NCBI RefSeq assembly: GCF_000497245.1
Contig: NZ_AWTC01000008.1
Coordinates: 85,269-149,268, forward strand
Source: Sporolactobacillus laevolacticus DSM 442
GTDB lineage: Bacteria; Bacillota; Bacilli; Bacillales; Sporolactobacillaceae
Direction: 5' to 3'
DNA length: 64,000 bases
Position 1 is the stretch's first letter, and every line of letters begins with the position of its first letter. A model generated the notes under the pieces. The model ran no database searches. It was not told the DNA's origin and saw nothing but the letters and a program-made list of their open reading frames with translations. The translations under genes and the position numbers were made by a program. Below are positions 18,764-27,475 of this stretch, piece by piece.

Positions 18764-19014
18764 TATTAATGACTCCTTTCGAGGATAACGGCTTAATGCT
18801 CTGAGAGGCAAAAGTCTGAGGGAAAACATTTAAAGCTTGGATCATATGTAAACTTCTCTGTAAATTTAACGAATTGAAACTACTTTTATAAGTATAACTC
18901 TTCTACGAGTCTTCTAACAATAGGATGATGGCTTTATCCCCAATTTTTCAGAACCAACATGGATACTTTTCCTAGATTAGGTCATGCATACAGGAGCTAC
19001 CAAATAATTCTCGA

Positions 19015-19046
19015 CAAAAATAAAAACCGCCCTGAGATCAGAGCGG
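19015..19046 (-). terminator. Terminator of pepC
   Basis: Minus-strand 9-bp hairpin CCGCTCTGA/TCAGGGCGG followed by TTTTTATTTTT. Confidence 0.8.
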
Positions 19047-19061
19047 CTTAGCGGTTCCCTC

Positions 19062-20402
19062 TTATTGCATAACAGCCAGGGCTCCCATAGGATCCCAAGG
19101 CTTTAACTCAATAGGTTCTTGTTCAAACGCAGCTTTCAGTTCGTCTGAAAGATATTTCTTATTGATCACAACTTGATAGGTGTATTCATCCATCCAAGCG
19201 TCACTCATCACAAAATAGCCCTTTGTTCCCCACTTCTCGCCCCAGCTGTTTTCTACCTTCCAGCGATTCGACTTGCCGTCAACGAGGTTAACACCCGTTA
19301 GTACCATTGCATGTGACAGACAGCTGTGCTTGTAATCTAGACGCTCAGCTTTGGTCATTTTAAACTCGGTGCCAAACGCTGTATCATAATCAAACAAGTC
19401 CGTATCCATAATGCCGAGCGTATTATCTGAGTACAAGACCACATCACAGCCGAACCATACCGATTCCTTATTCTTGATCTGGCTGATTGCGAGACTCTTC
19501 AGTGTTTCCATGTCGACATTTAAATACTTGATTGGATGGCCGCCGACAACGGTACCGAGGTATTGAACTGTGTAGGTCTTGTTATATGGCTTGTCTTTGG
19601 TTGGCGCGTTGATCACGGCGACATAATCATTCAAATCAAGATCAACATATTTTTTGAAAAAGGCCTGTGGCGTTATACCAATTTCTCTGTGGAAATCCTT
19701 ATCTTCATCGCGATATTCAAAGTCAAATGTCTTCGGCGGTTCACCAAGCACGAACGCGAGAATGCGATAAATATCGCTCAACATACCTGTTTTTGCTTCT
19801 TCAAGTTCTTCTCTTGATTTCCCGTCTGCACTCATATTTCGCAGAACACCGGCATCCTCGCGCAGCTTTGTATCCAGCACGCGGTTCAGTTCCAATGTCC
19901 TACCGCTCTGGAACGTTTCCGGCATCACTTGCTTAGGCACAACGCCATATTTTTCAACAATTGCAACAAGCATATCCCATTGGCCGCCATCTTGTTGCGG
20001 TGTGTCCATGAGCCAAGTGACAAGCCTGCCTTCGAGTGGTTCATTTGCGGTATCTATAATACTCTCAAGGAAGAAATTCGATTTCTCAAACTTATCCCAG
20101 AACAGAGTATAATTTTGCGAGAGTTCGAAGTCTTTGAGATTAAATGCGTCACTTAATTTGTGGCGAAATGTATTTAGTGCGGCAAACATCCAGCATCTTC
20201 CACTTGCTTTCTGATCAGATACTTTACCGGTCTCGATTTCCTCCGAGAATACCGGATTCATCGATACGACTGCCTCACTATTTAACGTTGCCGCTTTGAT
20301 TCCGTTCTTCATTACTGCATCTTTAATTACTTTATTTTCTGCCGTAGTCTGTATTTTGTCAGAAAACTTCTCAATCATTGATGCTGAAATTTCTTTTGCC
20401 AT
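19062..20402 (-). CDS. pepC: Aminopeptidase C (bleomycin hydrolase family)
   Basis: 446 aa cytosolic cysteine aminopeptidase of family C1B, normally a self-compartmentalising hexamer. The catalytic Cys is in ASGRCWMFAALN (near 70), the His in HSCLSHAMVLTGV, and the Asn in VENSWGEKWG. The length matches PepC of lactic acid bacteria. The ATG at 20402 has AAGGGGGAG at spacing 6 and gives the standard MAKEI N-terminus. Monocistronic. Function as a general aminopeptidase is inferred from the family. Confidence 0.95.
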   Translation of the reverse strand: MAKEISASMIEKFSDKIQTTAENKVIKDAVMKNGIKAATLNSEAVVSMNPVFSEEIETGKVSDQKASGRCWMFAALNTFRHKLSDAFNLKDFELSQNYTLFWDKFEKSNFFLESIIDTANEPLEGRLVTWLMDTPQQDGGQWDMLVAIVEKYGVVPKQVMPETFQSGRTLELNRVLDTKLREDAGVLRNMSADGKSREELEEAKTGMLSDIYRILAFVLGEPPKTFDFEYRDEDKDFHREIGITPQAFFKKYVDLDLNDYVAVINAPTKDKPYNKTYTVQYLGTVVGGHPIKYLNVDMETLKSLAISQIKNKESVWFGCDVVLYSDNTLGIMDTDLFDYDTAFGTEFKMTKAERLDYKHSCLSHAMVLTGVNLVDGKSNRWKVENSWGEKWGTKGYFVMSDAWMDEYTYQVVINKKYLSDELKAAFEQEPIELKPWDPMGALAVMQ

Positions 20403-20526
20403 TTCATTCTCCCCCTTAAAGTTCACTAACAAAAACCATTATATGTCTAAAAAAATAGCTTAGCAAAGGTAACACATTGAAGGATGAGAAGATATGTTAG
20501 ATATTATGACATATCCTTTTTGAGAT

Positions 20527-21525
20527 TTAACATACGGTAGAAGCTATTTGTGCATGTACTCTTTTTCGCAGCAGATCAAAGTCTTTCCTGCTATTTACGA
20601 ATAGCATTTCTGCTTCTTCAACAGAAATGCTATGAAAACGCAGCTTACTGCTTGGTCCCAATTGAGCGAGCATCGGCAAATCCACCGAGGCGACCTGTGC
20701 AATACGCGGATATCCTCCTGTTGACTGATGATCAGTCAGGAGAATTATTGGTTGTCCGCTTCGAGGAACCTGAATCGATCCGTTTGTCACCGCTTCCGAA
20801 AAAAGTTCGAGCGGTTGATCCAATTCAAGACTCTCTCCTTCCAATCGATAACCCATTCGATCAGATGATGCAGTAATCTGATAATCAGTTGTCAAGAACG
20901 CATGCCGACTCTTTTCTGAAAAACGTTTCCAAAGCATATCCGGAATAATACGAATAATTTTAGTCCCCCGATATGACCTGTGAAATGAAAAGAACCATTT
21001 AGACATCGTTTCTCCAGATCGAGACATTTCTTCTAGGATCCTCATTGCAAATTCTGAGGGCTTCCCAACCGGTATTTGATCTTGATCTTGTAACAATCTT
21101 CCCTTAAAGCCGCCTTGTCCAGCCCGTTCATAGGTAGAGCGACTGCCAAACCATTCCGGCGTATCTATACCTCCTGCCACAGCAAGGTAACCTCTGCTGC
21201 CCGAGACCAAGCCACCCACAGTCAGAATCTGACCTTGTCGTGCGAAACACGGTCGTCCCGTTCCAATCTCCCGCCTGTCAAGGCTTGGATGGCAATCGGC
21301 ACCGGTAAGCGCGAACAGCGTATCTTCAGTAAAAAGAACGGATGGCCCCATAAAAGAATACTCAATTAGAGCCGCAGAGTCCGTATTCCCAACTAACCAG
21401 TTTGCCAGCTTTGCTGAAGGAGGGTCCATCACTCCGCCAACAATAATTCCATATTTCTGGAAGCCAAATCGCCCCAGATCCTGAACGGATGATGCAAATC
21501 CTTTTTGAAGCAATGTCAGTGTCAT
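20527..21525 (-). CDS. pxpC: 5-oxoprolinase subunit PxpC (KipA-like, biotin-dependent carboxyltransferase family)
   Basis: 332 aa AHS2-domain protein. The N-terminus KGFASSVQDLGRFGFQKYGI and the block LTGADCHPSL are typical. With PxpA and PxpB it forms the ATP-dependent 5-oxoprolinase that converts pyroglutamate to glutamate. It overlaps pxpB by 4 nt and is the last gene of the operon. In B. subtilis the same protein was first known as KipA, an antagonist of the KinA inhibitor KipI. Confidence 0.92.
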   Translation of the reverse strand: MTLTLLQKGFASSVQDLGRFGFQKYGIIVGGVMDPPSAKLANWLVGNTDSAALIEYSFMGPSVLFTEDTLFALTGADCHPSLDRREIGTGRPCFARQGQILTVGGLVSGSRGYLAVAGGIDTPEWFGSRSTYERAGQGGFKGRLLQDQDQIPVGKPSEFAMRILEEMSRSGETMSKWFFSFHRSYRGTKIIRIIPDMLWKRFSEKSRHAFLTTDYQITASSDRMGYRLEGESLELDQPLELFSEAVTNGSIQVPRSGQPIILLTDHQSTGGYPRIAQVASVDLPMLAQLGPSSKLRFHSISVEEAEMLFVNSRKDFDLLRKRVHAQIASTVC

Positions 21526-22235
21526 GAATGTCCCTCCTTCAATTGAGCATATTCCCGTTCTGTAATTGGATCAAATTTAACCAAATCCCCGGCAGCAAGC
21601 AAAGTAGGTGGATTCTCTTTTGGTGTGAACAAAAGGATAGGCGTTCTGCCAATAATTTGCCAACCGCCCGGAGAGTCCAGTGGATAGGCGCCTGTTTGCT
21701 TACCGGCAATCCCTACCGATCCCGCAGCAATTCTGAGACGTGGGGTTGCCCGTCGTGGGGTTGCAAGTTCCTCAGGAAGTCCGCCTAAGAACGGAAAACC
21801 CGGTGCAAATCCAAGCATATACACTAAGTATTGCGGTGATGAATGCTTAGCAATAACTTCATCACATGTTAAATGATGGAGCGCTGCTACCTCATTGAGA
21901 TCCGGTCCAAATTCACCTCCATAGCATACCGGAATATGGATCACCCGTCTTTTCCCCTCATTTTCTAAGTTGATGTCCAAACGCTTTAACAAATCCTCCA
22001 GATAATCCATCACCTGTCGTTGGGCAGAGCGGTCTTTCCTTCCGCCGCAAATAACGTCCAACGGATTATAGTAGAAGACAACATTTGTATAAGCGGGTAC
22101 ATACTCAATAAATCCATGAAAAGGAGAACGGTCAAATAGAATAAGAAACTGGTTAATTTGAAATTGAACAGACGGAGCGATCCTGTCGCCAAAAATGACA
22201 CGAACGGCCTGATCACCAAAAGATTCTACCTTCAT
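21522..22235 (-). CDS. pxpB: 5-oxoprolinase subunit PxpB (KipI-like)
   Basis: 237 aa AHS1-domain protein with the conserved VYMLGFAPGFPFLGGLPEELATPR and GSVGIAGKQTGAYPLDSPGGWQIIG blocks. It partners PxpC in oxoproline cleavage, and the homologue KipI inhibits sporulation kinase KinA in B. subtilis. Translationally coupled to pxpC. A perfect hairpin lies just upstream (22259-22281). Confidence 0.93.
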   Translation of the reverse strand: MKVESFGDQAVRVIFGDRIAPSVQFQINQFLILFDRSPFHGFIEYVPAYTNVVFYYNPLDVICGGRKDRSAQRQVMDYLEDLLKRLDINLENEGKRRVIHIPVCYGGEFGPDLNEVAALHHLTCDEVIAKHSSPQYLVYMLGFAPGFPFLGGLPEELATPRRATPRLRIAAGSVGIAGKQTGAYPLDSPGGWQIIGRTPILLFTPKENPPTLLAAGDLVKFDPITEREYAQLKEGHS

Positions 22236-22258
22236 ATCTCTGTTGCCCCTTAATAAAG

Positions 22259-22281
22259 AAACTTGCCAAGTGGCAAGTTTA
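22259..22281 (-). promoter_or_regulatory. Intercistronic hairpin between the ycsI-like gene and pxpB
   Basis: Inverted repeat with arms AAACTTGCCA and TGGCAAGTTT and a short loop, in the 71-nt gap inside the operon. No long T run follows on the coding strand, so mRNA processing, stability or partial attenuation is more likely than full termination. Confidence 0.55.
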
Positions 22282-22306
22282 AATGAATTTTATGTCTAAA
22301 CTACAT

Positions 22307-23125
22307 TTATAAAATACTAAATACAGTATCTTTTTGATCGGTAATGAACATATGGCCGGGTGCGTGAGTAATGGCAATTTCCGGCTTGGATGCCATGACG
22401 GCAGCCTGTGGTGTCACACCACAAGCCCAAAACACCGGAATTTCGCCGTCCCTGATGATGACTGGATCGCCAAAATCTGGATGCAATAAATCATGAATGC
22501 CAATTTTCTCTGGATTGCCAAAATGAACCGGCGCACCATGAACAGAAGGAAAACGACTGGTCACTTGAATAGCTCGAATGGCTTGTTTTTCCGTCATCGG
22601 ACGCATACTCACGACCATTGGGCCTTCAAATACTCCTGCTGATTTGCAAGGAATGTTCGTGCGAAACATCGGTACATTGCACTGCTGCTCAATTTGGCGT
22701 ACTGGGATATCATTTTCCAACAGCGCCTGTTCAAAGCTGAAGCTGCAACCGATGAGAAACGATACAAAGTCTTCCTGCCATAACGAAGTGATATCAGTGA
22801 TCTCATCGTTCAACAAGCCGTTCCTGTAAACCCGATATTTTGGAAGATCCGTTCGAATATCTGCATGTTCTGCCGTTAATTTAATGATAGGATCACCGGT
22901 ATCCAGAACTTCTAGTAACGGACATGGTTTAGGATTACGCTGACAGAACAGCAGAAAATCGTATGCATATTTTTCAGGGAGAATCACTAAGTTTGCTTGC
23001 GTATAACCATTTGACAGACCGCTAGTAGGTTGAGTCCATGAACCTCTGCGAATCAGATTACGAACCTCAGATGGTCTTTTGCCGGCAAGATCTAGAATAT
23101 CCATCATTCCTTCCATCATCTCCAT
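22307..23125 (-). CDS. YcsI/DUF1445-family putative hydro-lyase
   Basis: 272 aa. The conserved blocks [29 protein letters not shown] and [32 protein letters not shown] match the YcsI family (DUF1445), related to D-glutamate cyclases and annotated as hydro-lyases. It sits between pxpA and pxpB, as in many oxoproline operons, suggesting interconversion of glutamate-derived cyclic compounds. Several Met codons near the 5' end make the exact start uncertain. Confidence 0.85.
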   Translation of the reverse strand: MEMMEGMMDILDLAGKRPSEVRNLIRRGSWTQPTSGLSNGYTQANLVILPEKYAYDFLLFCQRNPKPCPLLEVLDTGDPIIKLTAEHADIRTDLPKYRVYRNGLLNDEITDITSLWQEDFVSFLIGCSFSFEQALLENDIPVRQIEQQCNVPMFRTNIPCKSAGVFEGPMVVSMRPMTEKQAIRAIQVTSRFPSVHGAPVHFGNPEKIGIHDLLHPDFGDPVIIRDGEIPVFWACGVTPQAAVMASKPEIAITHAPGHMFITDQKDTVFSIL

Positions 23126-23128
23126 TAC

Positions 23129-23887
23129 TTATTGCCATGCTTTTATTGTTATCCCACGATCTTGTAACTCACGTCTGATCGTTTCAGCAAAAGCCAGCGC
23201 TGCCGTTCCGTCGCCATGGACGCAGATCGTTTCGGCACGGACTTTCGCTTTTTCTCTCGTCGTCGTTGTGACGGTTCCGTATTGAATCATTTCAAGAACC
23301 TGTGCCAAAGCCTGATCAGAATCTGTGATTAATGCATCCGGCCTCGACCGTGGTGTTAATGACCCATCCGTTTGATAGGTTCTATCGGCGTAAGCCTCAT
23401 AAATCACATGAAGGCCCGCTTTCTCACCTACTTCAGTCAGGAATGTGCCATCCATGCCAAAAAGCAGCAAGTCTGGATTAACATCCACAACAGCCTGAAC
23501 CACTGCCTCAGCGATCTTTTGTTGATCTGAAGCCATGTGATACAATGCGCCATGAGGCTTAACATGATTCATTCGCGTTCCTTGCGCTGCTGTCATCGCC
23601 TGCAATGCTCCAATTTGGTAAACCACCATATCGTAAACCTCAGTAGGCGATACCTTCATTTCTCTCCGGCCGAATCCTTTCAAATCCGGCAAGCCTGGGT
23701 GTGCGCCAATCGCAACACCATTTTTTCTCGCCCGTTCTACCGTCTGATGCATAACCGAAAAGTCACCGGCGTGGAAGCCGCAAGCAACGTTTGCCGAAGT
23801 AATCAGCGGCAATACCTGTTCATCATATCCAATCACATAATGACCAAAGCTCTCGCCTAGATCACAATTTAAATCAATTTGAGTCAT
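23129..23887 (-). CDS. pxpA: 5-oxoprolinase subunit PxpA (LamB/YcsF family)
   Basis: About 252 aa. The N-terminal IDLNCDLGESFGHY, ANVACGFHAGD and GAHPGLPDLKGFGRR and the later HVKPHGALYHMA are hallmarks of the YcsF/LamB family, the catalytic partner of PxpBC in ATP-dependent 5-oxoproline ring opening. The ATG at 23887 follows AAAGGA by 10 nt. Second gene of the operon. Confidence 0.94.
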   Translation of the reverse strand: MTQIDLNCDLGESFGHYVIGYDEQVLPLITSANVACGFHAGDFSVMHQTVERARKNGVAIGAHPGLPDLKGFGRREMKVSPTEVYDMVVYQIGALQAMTAAQGTRMNHVKPHGALYHMASDQQKIAEAVVQAVVDVNPDLLLFGMDGTFLTEVGEKAGLHVIYEAYADRTYQTDGSLTPRSRPDALITDSDQALAQVLEMIQYGTVTTTTREKAKVRAETICVHGDGTAALAFAETIRRELQDRGITIKAWQ

Positions 23888-23918
23888 AATCAATCATTCC
23901 TTTTTCACAATGCGCTTT

Positions 23919-25130
23919 TCAGAAGAGCGATGAAAAACCCTTAATAACGGATTGAACGCCGGCATAAGCCATGAACACAACAATAATCCATCCAAAAATG
24001 GTCAGCCATAATGGATGCTTATACAATTCACCCATAATCTTTTTCTTTGTCACAGCGACCAGCAGGATTGCCAGAGCAATCGGAAGAATCAATCCGTTGA
24101 TTGCACCAACCATAACAAGAACCTTGGCCGGACTGCCGATAAAGTAGAAAATCGCCGTAGAAAATACAATAAAGAAAATAATGAGATAAGGACGTAATTT
24201 ATGATAGAAATTGTTTCTGTCATCAGATTTAGAGTAGTCTAAAAAGGATACTGATGTAAAGGTCGATCCCAAAGTCGAAGTCATACCCGCTGCAAGCAGG
24301 ATCAAACCGAAAAATTTATAACCAAAGTTCCCGGCTGCCGACTGAAAAATGCTTGCTGCCGGGTTTAATGGATTGAGCTTGTACCCTTCCGCAATAACTG
24401 CCAATGCCGCCAGAAATAGAAGAATACGAATGATTGACGCTACGCCAATACCAGTCAAGGCACCGGCATTTATGTATCGAATGCTTTCCTTTCCTCTCAG
24501 CCCGCCTTCAAGCAAACGATGGCCGCCGGAGAAGGAAATATAACCGCCAACCGTACCACCGACAATGGTCACGATTGAATAAAAATCGATGTGAGAAGGT
24601 ACAAACGTATGCAGAGCCGCTTGTCCGACCGGTGGTGAGCTGATCGCAACAATAAATATAATCAGGAGCACTTTGACGACCGCCAGAACCTGAACGGTGC
24701 GATCCATGACAATAAGAGCATTGCGTACTAGAAAAATGACAAGTGCAATCGCACCGCCGATCAATGCACCGTTTTCCGGAGAAATGCCAAAGAGTACATT
24801 AAATCCCAACCCAACACCACCGATATTGCCGATGTTAAAAGTCAGTCCCCCCATAACAATTAATGCCGTGAGCAGATAACCAAGACCAGGCACTAACTCA
24901 TTAGCAACTGTTTGCGCCTTCTTACCCGAGACACAAATAATTCGCCAGATGTTCAGCTGAACACCGATATCAACCAAAATGCAAATTAAGATAGCAAAAC
25001 CAAAATCCGCGCCAAGCTGCCCGGTAAACGCGGCCGTCTGAGTCAAAAATCCCGGTCCTACTGCTGACATAGCCATCAGAAATGCTGCGCCCATGGCCAC
25101 ATTAAAGGCTATATTTTTCTTTTTAACCAA
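23919..25130 (-). CDS. NRAMP-like transporter (YcsG type)
   Basis: About 403 aa with 11 predicted helices. The first helix contains SAVGPGFLTQTAAFTGQLGADFG, an NRAMP-like pattern without the strict DPGN metal motif. B. subtilis YcsG, encoded beside the oxoproline genes, is the closest architecture I recognise. Probable carrier for the pathway substrate or a related solute. TTG 25130 was chosen because AAAGGAGG lies 8 nt upstream. First gene of the operon; in B. subtilis the order is ycsF-ycsG-ycsI. Confidence 0.8.
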   Translation of the reverse strand: MVKKKNIAFNVAMGAAFLMAMSAVGPGFLTQTAAFTGQLGADFGFAILICILVDIGVQLNIWRIICVSGKKAQTVANELVPGLGYLLTALIVMGGLTFNIGNIGGVGLGFNVLFGISPENGALIGGAIALVIFLVRNALIVMDRTVQVLAVVKVLLIIFIVAISSPPVGQAALHTFVPSHIDFYSIVTIVGGTVGGYISFSGGHRLLEGGLRGKESIRYINAGALTGIGVASIIRILLFLAALAVIAEGYKLNPLNPAASIFQSAAGNFGYKFFGLILLAAGMTSTLGSTFTSVSFLDYSKSDDRNNFYHKLRPYLIIFFIVFSTAIFYFIGSPAKVLVMVGAINGLILPIALAILLVAVTKKKIMGELYKHPLWLTIFGWIIVVFMAYAGVQSVIKGFSSLF

Positions 25131-25167
25131 AAATGACTCCTCCTTTGAAAAATACAATTTATAGGTG

Positions 25168-25173
25168 ATTATA
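25168..25173 (-). promoter_or_regulatory. Candidate -10 of the oxoproline operon
   Basis: A perfect TATAAT box lies about 40 nt upstream of the TTG start. The hexamer 17 nt upstream is AT-rich but poor. The rest of 25174-25384 shows no gene. Confidence 0.4.
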
Positions 25174-25384
25174 CAACTTTTGTAATTATTTTTAAATCAA
25201 TTATTTTCTGTCAATTATTCCTTTAAATAGTACATAATACACTATTTATTTTTGAGATTCTATGCTCTGAGAAAAAAGAGCTATCATCTTGTGAATAAAT
25301 AAACGACTCATTTATTACATCAGAACTAAAGTTGATTCAATGTATGACTTTTGATCGAATTAGCATTTTTTTACAAACAAATAA

Positions 25385-25452
25385 TCTAGTCGCTCTGCGG
25401 AGTCTCCCTTGGCCTGCATCAACTGGTTCGATCCCGCAGGAGTTTCGCACCA
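25385..25452 (-). repeat. Truncated Bacillaceae-type dispersed repeat (copy 1)
   Basis: The minus strand reads GCGAAACTCCTGCGGGA, then CTGCAGGCC-like sequence and GGAGACTCCGCAG. It aligns with the left half of the copies at 37075-37205 and 57165-57285 but lacks their GAGGAGGCTCA and CCCGCGG part. I recall similar GCGAGACTCCTGCGGGA repeats in many Bacillaceae genomes; not verified here. Confidence 0.6.
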
Positions 25453-25572
25453 CGCGTTCCTCAGTTTATACTTGGGTAGAAACAAAATAAGATAGAAAAA
25501 TAACCTTTTAATAAAGTAAAATATTGAACAGAATAATAATTTCATTATTCTGTTAGCAGTAAGAAAAATCGT

Positions 25573-25601
25573 TTGACAGTAAAATTAAGAAAGCGTATAC
25601 T
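25573..25601 (+). promoter_or_regulatory. Near-consensus SigA promoter of the rpiA-like operon
   Basis: TTGACA (25573-25578), a 17-nt spacer and TATACT (25596-25601). This is among the strongest promoters in the window, just upstream of two palindromes. Confidence 0.8.
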
Positions 25602-25615
25602 TAAGCCATCAGATG

Positions 25616-25646
25616 GCACATATGCATTTTTTATGCACATATGTGC
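25616..25646. promoter_or_regulatory. Pair of candidate operators
   Basis: The perfect palindrome GCACATATGTGC (25635-25646) and its near copy GCACATATGCAT (25616-25627) are 19 bp apart, just after the predicted transcription start. This spacing suits a dimeric repressor bound on one DNA face. The regulator is not identified. Confidence 0.5.
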
Positions 25647-25661
25647 AAGCTAAAGGGGGTG

Positions 25662-26363
25662 ATGACAATATCTGGAGACATCAAGAAAGCATGTGCTCGA
25701 GAAGCCTTAGACATCATTCAAAATCATTCCGTGATTGGATTAGGCGGGGGCAGCACAATCAGCCATCTTATCGAATTCATAAGGGAAAAGCCGAATTTCA
25801 AGATTAGCGTTGTAACTCCATCGACAAGTACAAGATTGCTTTGCTTGAAAAACGGGCTGGACGTGCTTCACACAGAGCTCGTTGATCACATCGACCTTGC
25901 CTTCGATGGATGTGATCAAGTCGATGAACAACTCAATGCACTAAAAAGCGGTGGGGGCATCCATACAAAGGAGAAACTGATCGCATCAATGGCGGATGAT
26001 TACATTCTGCTTGTCGATGAATCCAAATTTGTGCCGGTACTAACTTTTGAAAAGCCTGTTGTCCTTGAAATTCTTGAAGACTCGATGGCATATGTCCAAA
26101 AGAAAGCTGAGCTGCTTGGCGGTAAGCCGATTATGCGGCAGAGTGACGCAAAAGACGGATTCACCGTATCTGACAATGGTCATCTATTAATGGATGTGTA
26201 TTTTGATCATGTGGCGGATATTAGTAAATTAGAAAGCGATTTGCAGGCGATACATGGAGTGATTGATACTTCACTCTTTGTTGACGTCGCAACGAAAGCA
26301 CTCGTCGCAGGAGAAAACAACATGAAATGGTATAGCAAACCTGCAGAAGAGGTGAAGAATTAA
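25662..26363 (+). CDS. rpiA: Ribose-5-phosphate isomerase A
   Basis: About 233 aa. Characteristic blocks are VIGLGGGSTISHLIEFI (near 20), DLAFDGCDQVDEQLNALKSGGGIHTKEK (near 77), and LVDESKFVP with the phosphate-site Lys. It interconverts ribose 5-phosphate and ribulose 5-phosphate. ATG 25662 is placed after AAAGGGGG; the upstream ATG at 25641 lies inside the operator palindrome and has no RBS. The strong regulated promoter and coupling to an oxidoreductase suggest inducible sugar use rather than the housekeeping copy. Confidence 0.88.
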   Translation: MTISGDIKKACAREALDIIQNHSVIGLGGGSTISHLIEFIREKPNFKISVVTPSTSTRLLCLKNGLDVLHTELVDHIDLAFDGCDQVDEQLNALKSGGGIHTKEKLIASMADDYILLVDESKFVPVLTFEKPVVLEILEDSMAYVQKKAELLGGKPIMRQSDAKDGFTVSDNGHLLMDVYFDHVADISKLESDLQAIHGVIDTSLFVDVATKALVAGENNMKWYSKPAEEVKN

Positions 26364-27331
26364 TGAAGGAACTAAATTGGGCCATTATTGGTCCCGGACA
26401 AATCGCATCCGAATTCGCACAGACACTGCACGCCAACGGTCGAAAGATATATGGTGTCGGATCCCGCAGTCTAGAACGTGCTCAAGCATTTGCCGACAAG
26501 AATTATATCGAAAAAGCATACGGAAGCTACGATGAAATGCTGAATGACCCAGCAATCGATGTCATTTATTTAGCGACACCGCATTCAAATCATTACGGCT
26601 ACCTGATAAAATGCCTTGAGAACGGAAAACATGTGCTCTGTGAAAAAGCAATTACCGTGAGCAGTCGCCAGCTAGATCCCGTCGTTCGCTTTGCTAAAGA
26701 AAAGAATCTGATTGTTGCTGAGGCGATGACCATTTATCACATGCCGCTATACCAAAAATTAAAGGAAATTGTTGATAGCGGCGTAATCGGTGAAGTAAAA
26801 ATGGTACAAGTCTCTTTTGGAAGCCTGAAGCCTTACGATGTCAATGGTCGTTTCTTTAATATGAACCTAGCAGGAGGCGCACTTCTGGATATCGGCACCT
26901 ATGCCCTGTCCTTTACCAGATTTTTTCTTACAAGCCAGCCTACCGAGGTGCTGACGACAGTCAAGCCTTTCGAAACCGGGGTGGACGAACAATCTGGAAT
27001 TATTTTGAAGAATCCGGATGATCAAATGGCTGTCATTGCACTGACGATGAGAGCCAAATTACCAAAGCGCGGCATCGTCACCGGCGATAAAGCCTATATT
27101 ACTGTGGATAATTTTCCAAGAGCTGACAAAGCAACGATCACTTATCCGGATGGACGCACGGAAACCATTGAAGCCGGGAACACCGCAGAAGCTATGGTCT
27201 ATGAATATGATTATATGAATGCAGTGGTCAATGGAGAGCTTGAAGAAAAGACACTTCCGCTAACTGAAGGCGTAATGAAGATCATGACCGATGTACGAGA
27301 TCAGTGGGGGATCCGCTATCCGTTCGAATAA
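26363..27331 (+). CDS. Gfo/Idh/MocA-family oxidoreductase
   Basis: 322 aa. Rossmann start NWAIIGPGQIASEFAQTL, then ATPHSNHYGYLIKCLENGKHVLCEKAI with the conserved EK(A/P) lysine. Family members oxidise or reduce sugars and cyclitols with NAD(P). It overlaps rpiA by 1 nt (TAATG), so translation is coupled. Probably feeds a sugar derivative into the pentose phosphate pathway; the substrate is not predictable. Confidence 0.88.
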   Translation: MKELNWAIIGPGQIASEFAQTLHANGRKIYGVGSRSLERAQAFADKNYIEKAYGSYDEMLNDPAIDVIYLATPHSNHYGYLIKCLENGKHVLCEKAITVSSRQLDPVVRFAKEKNLIVAEAMTIYHMPLYQKLKEIVDSGVIGEVKMVQVSFGSLKPYDVNGRFFNMNLAGGALLDIGTYALSFTRFFLTSQPTEVLTTVKPFETGVDEQSGIILKNPDDQMAVIALTMRAKLPKRGIVTGDKAYITVDNFPRADKATITYPDGRTETIEAGNTAEAMVYEYDYMNAVVNGELEEKTLPLTEGVMKIMTDVRDQWGIRYPFE

Positions 27332-27346
27332 AAAAGAATAGTTGAG

Positions 27347-27368
27347 AAATCCCTTTTAAGGGATTTTT
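27347..27368 (+). terminator. Short terminator after the oxidoreductase gene
   Basis: Hairpin AAATCCCTT/AAGGGATTT with a 2-nt spacer and a following T run. Small but well placed 16 nt after the stop. Confidence 0.5.
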
Positions 27369-27385
27369 ACAATTGTTTTAAAAAA

Positions 27386-27399
27386 AGAGAGCGTTTTCT
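27386..27399 (+). promoter_or_regulatory. cre-like site upstream of aldehyde dehydrogenase
   Basis: AGAGAGCGTTTTCT matches the CcpA consensus TGWNANCGNTNWCA except at the first and last bases. It lies 77 nt before the start codon. A TTGTGATATTAATCATTA dyad (from 27434) could be a weak Rex-type site. Confidence 0.35.
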
Positions 27400-27475
27400 T
27401 TTTAATTTTTGAAAGTCTGCATTACAATGGATTTGTGATATTAATCATTATCAAACATTGAAGGGATGATAGGTC

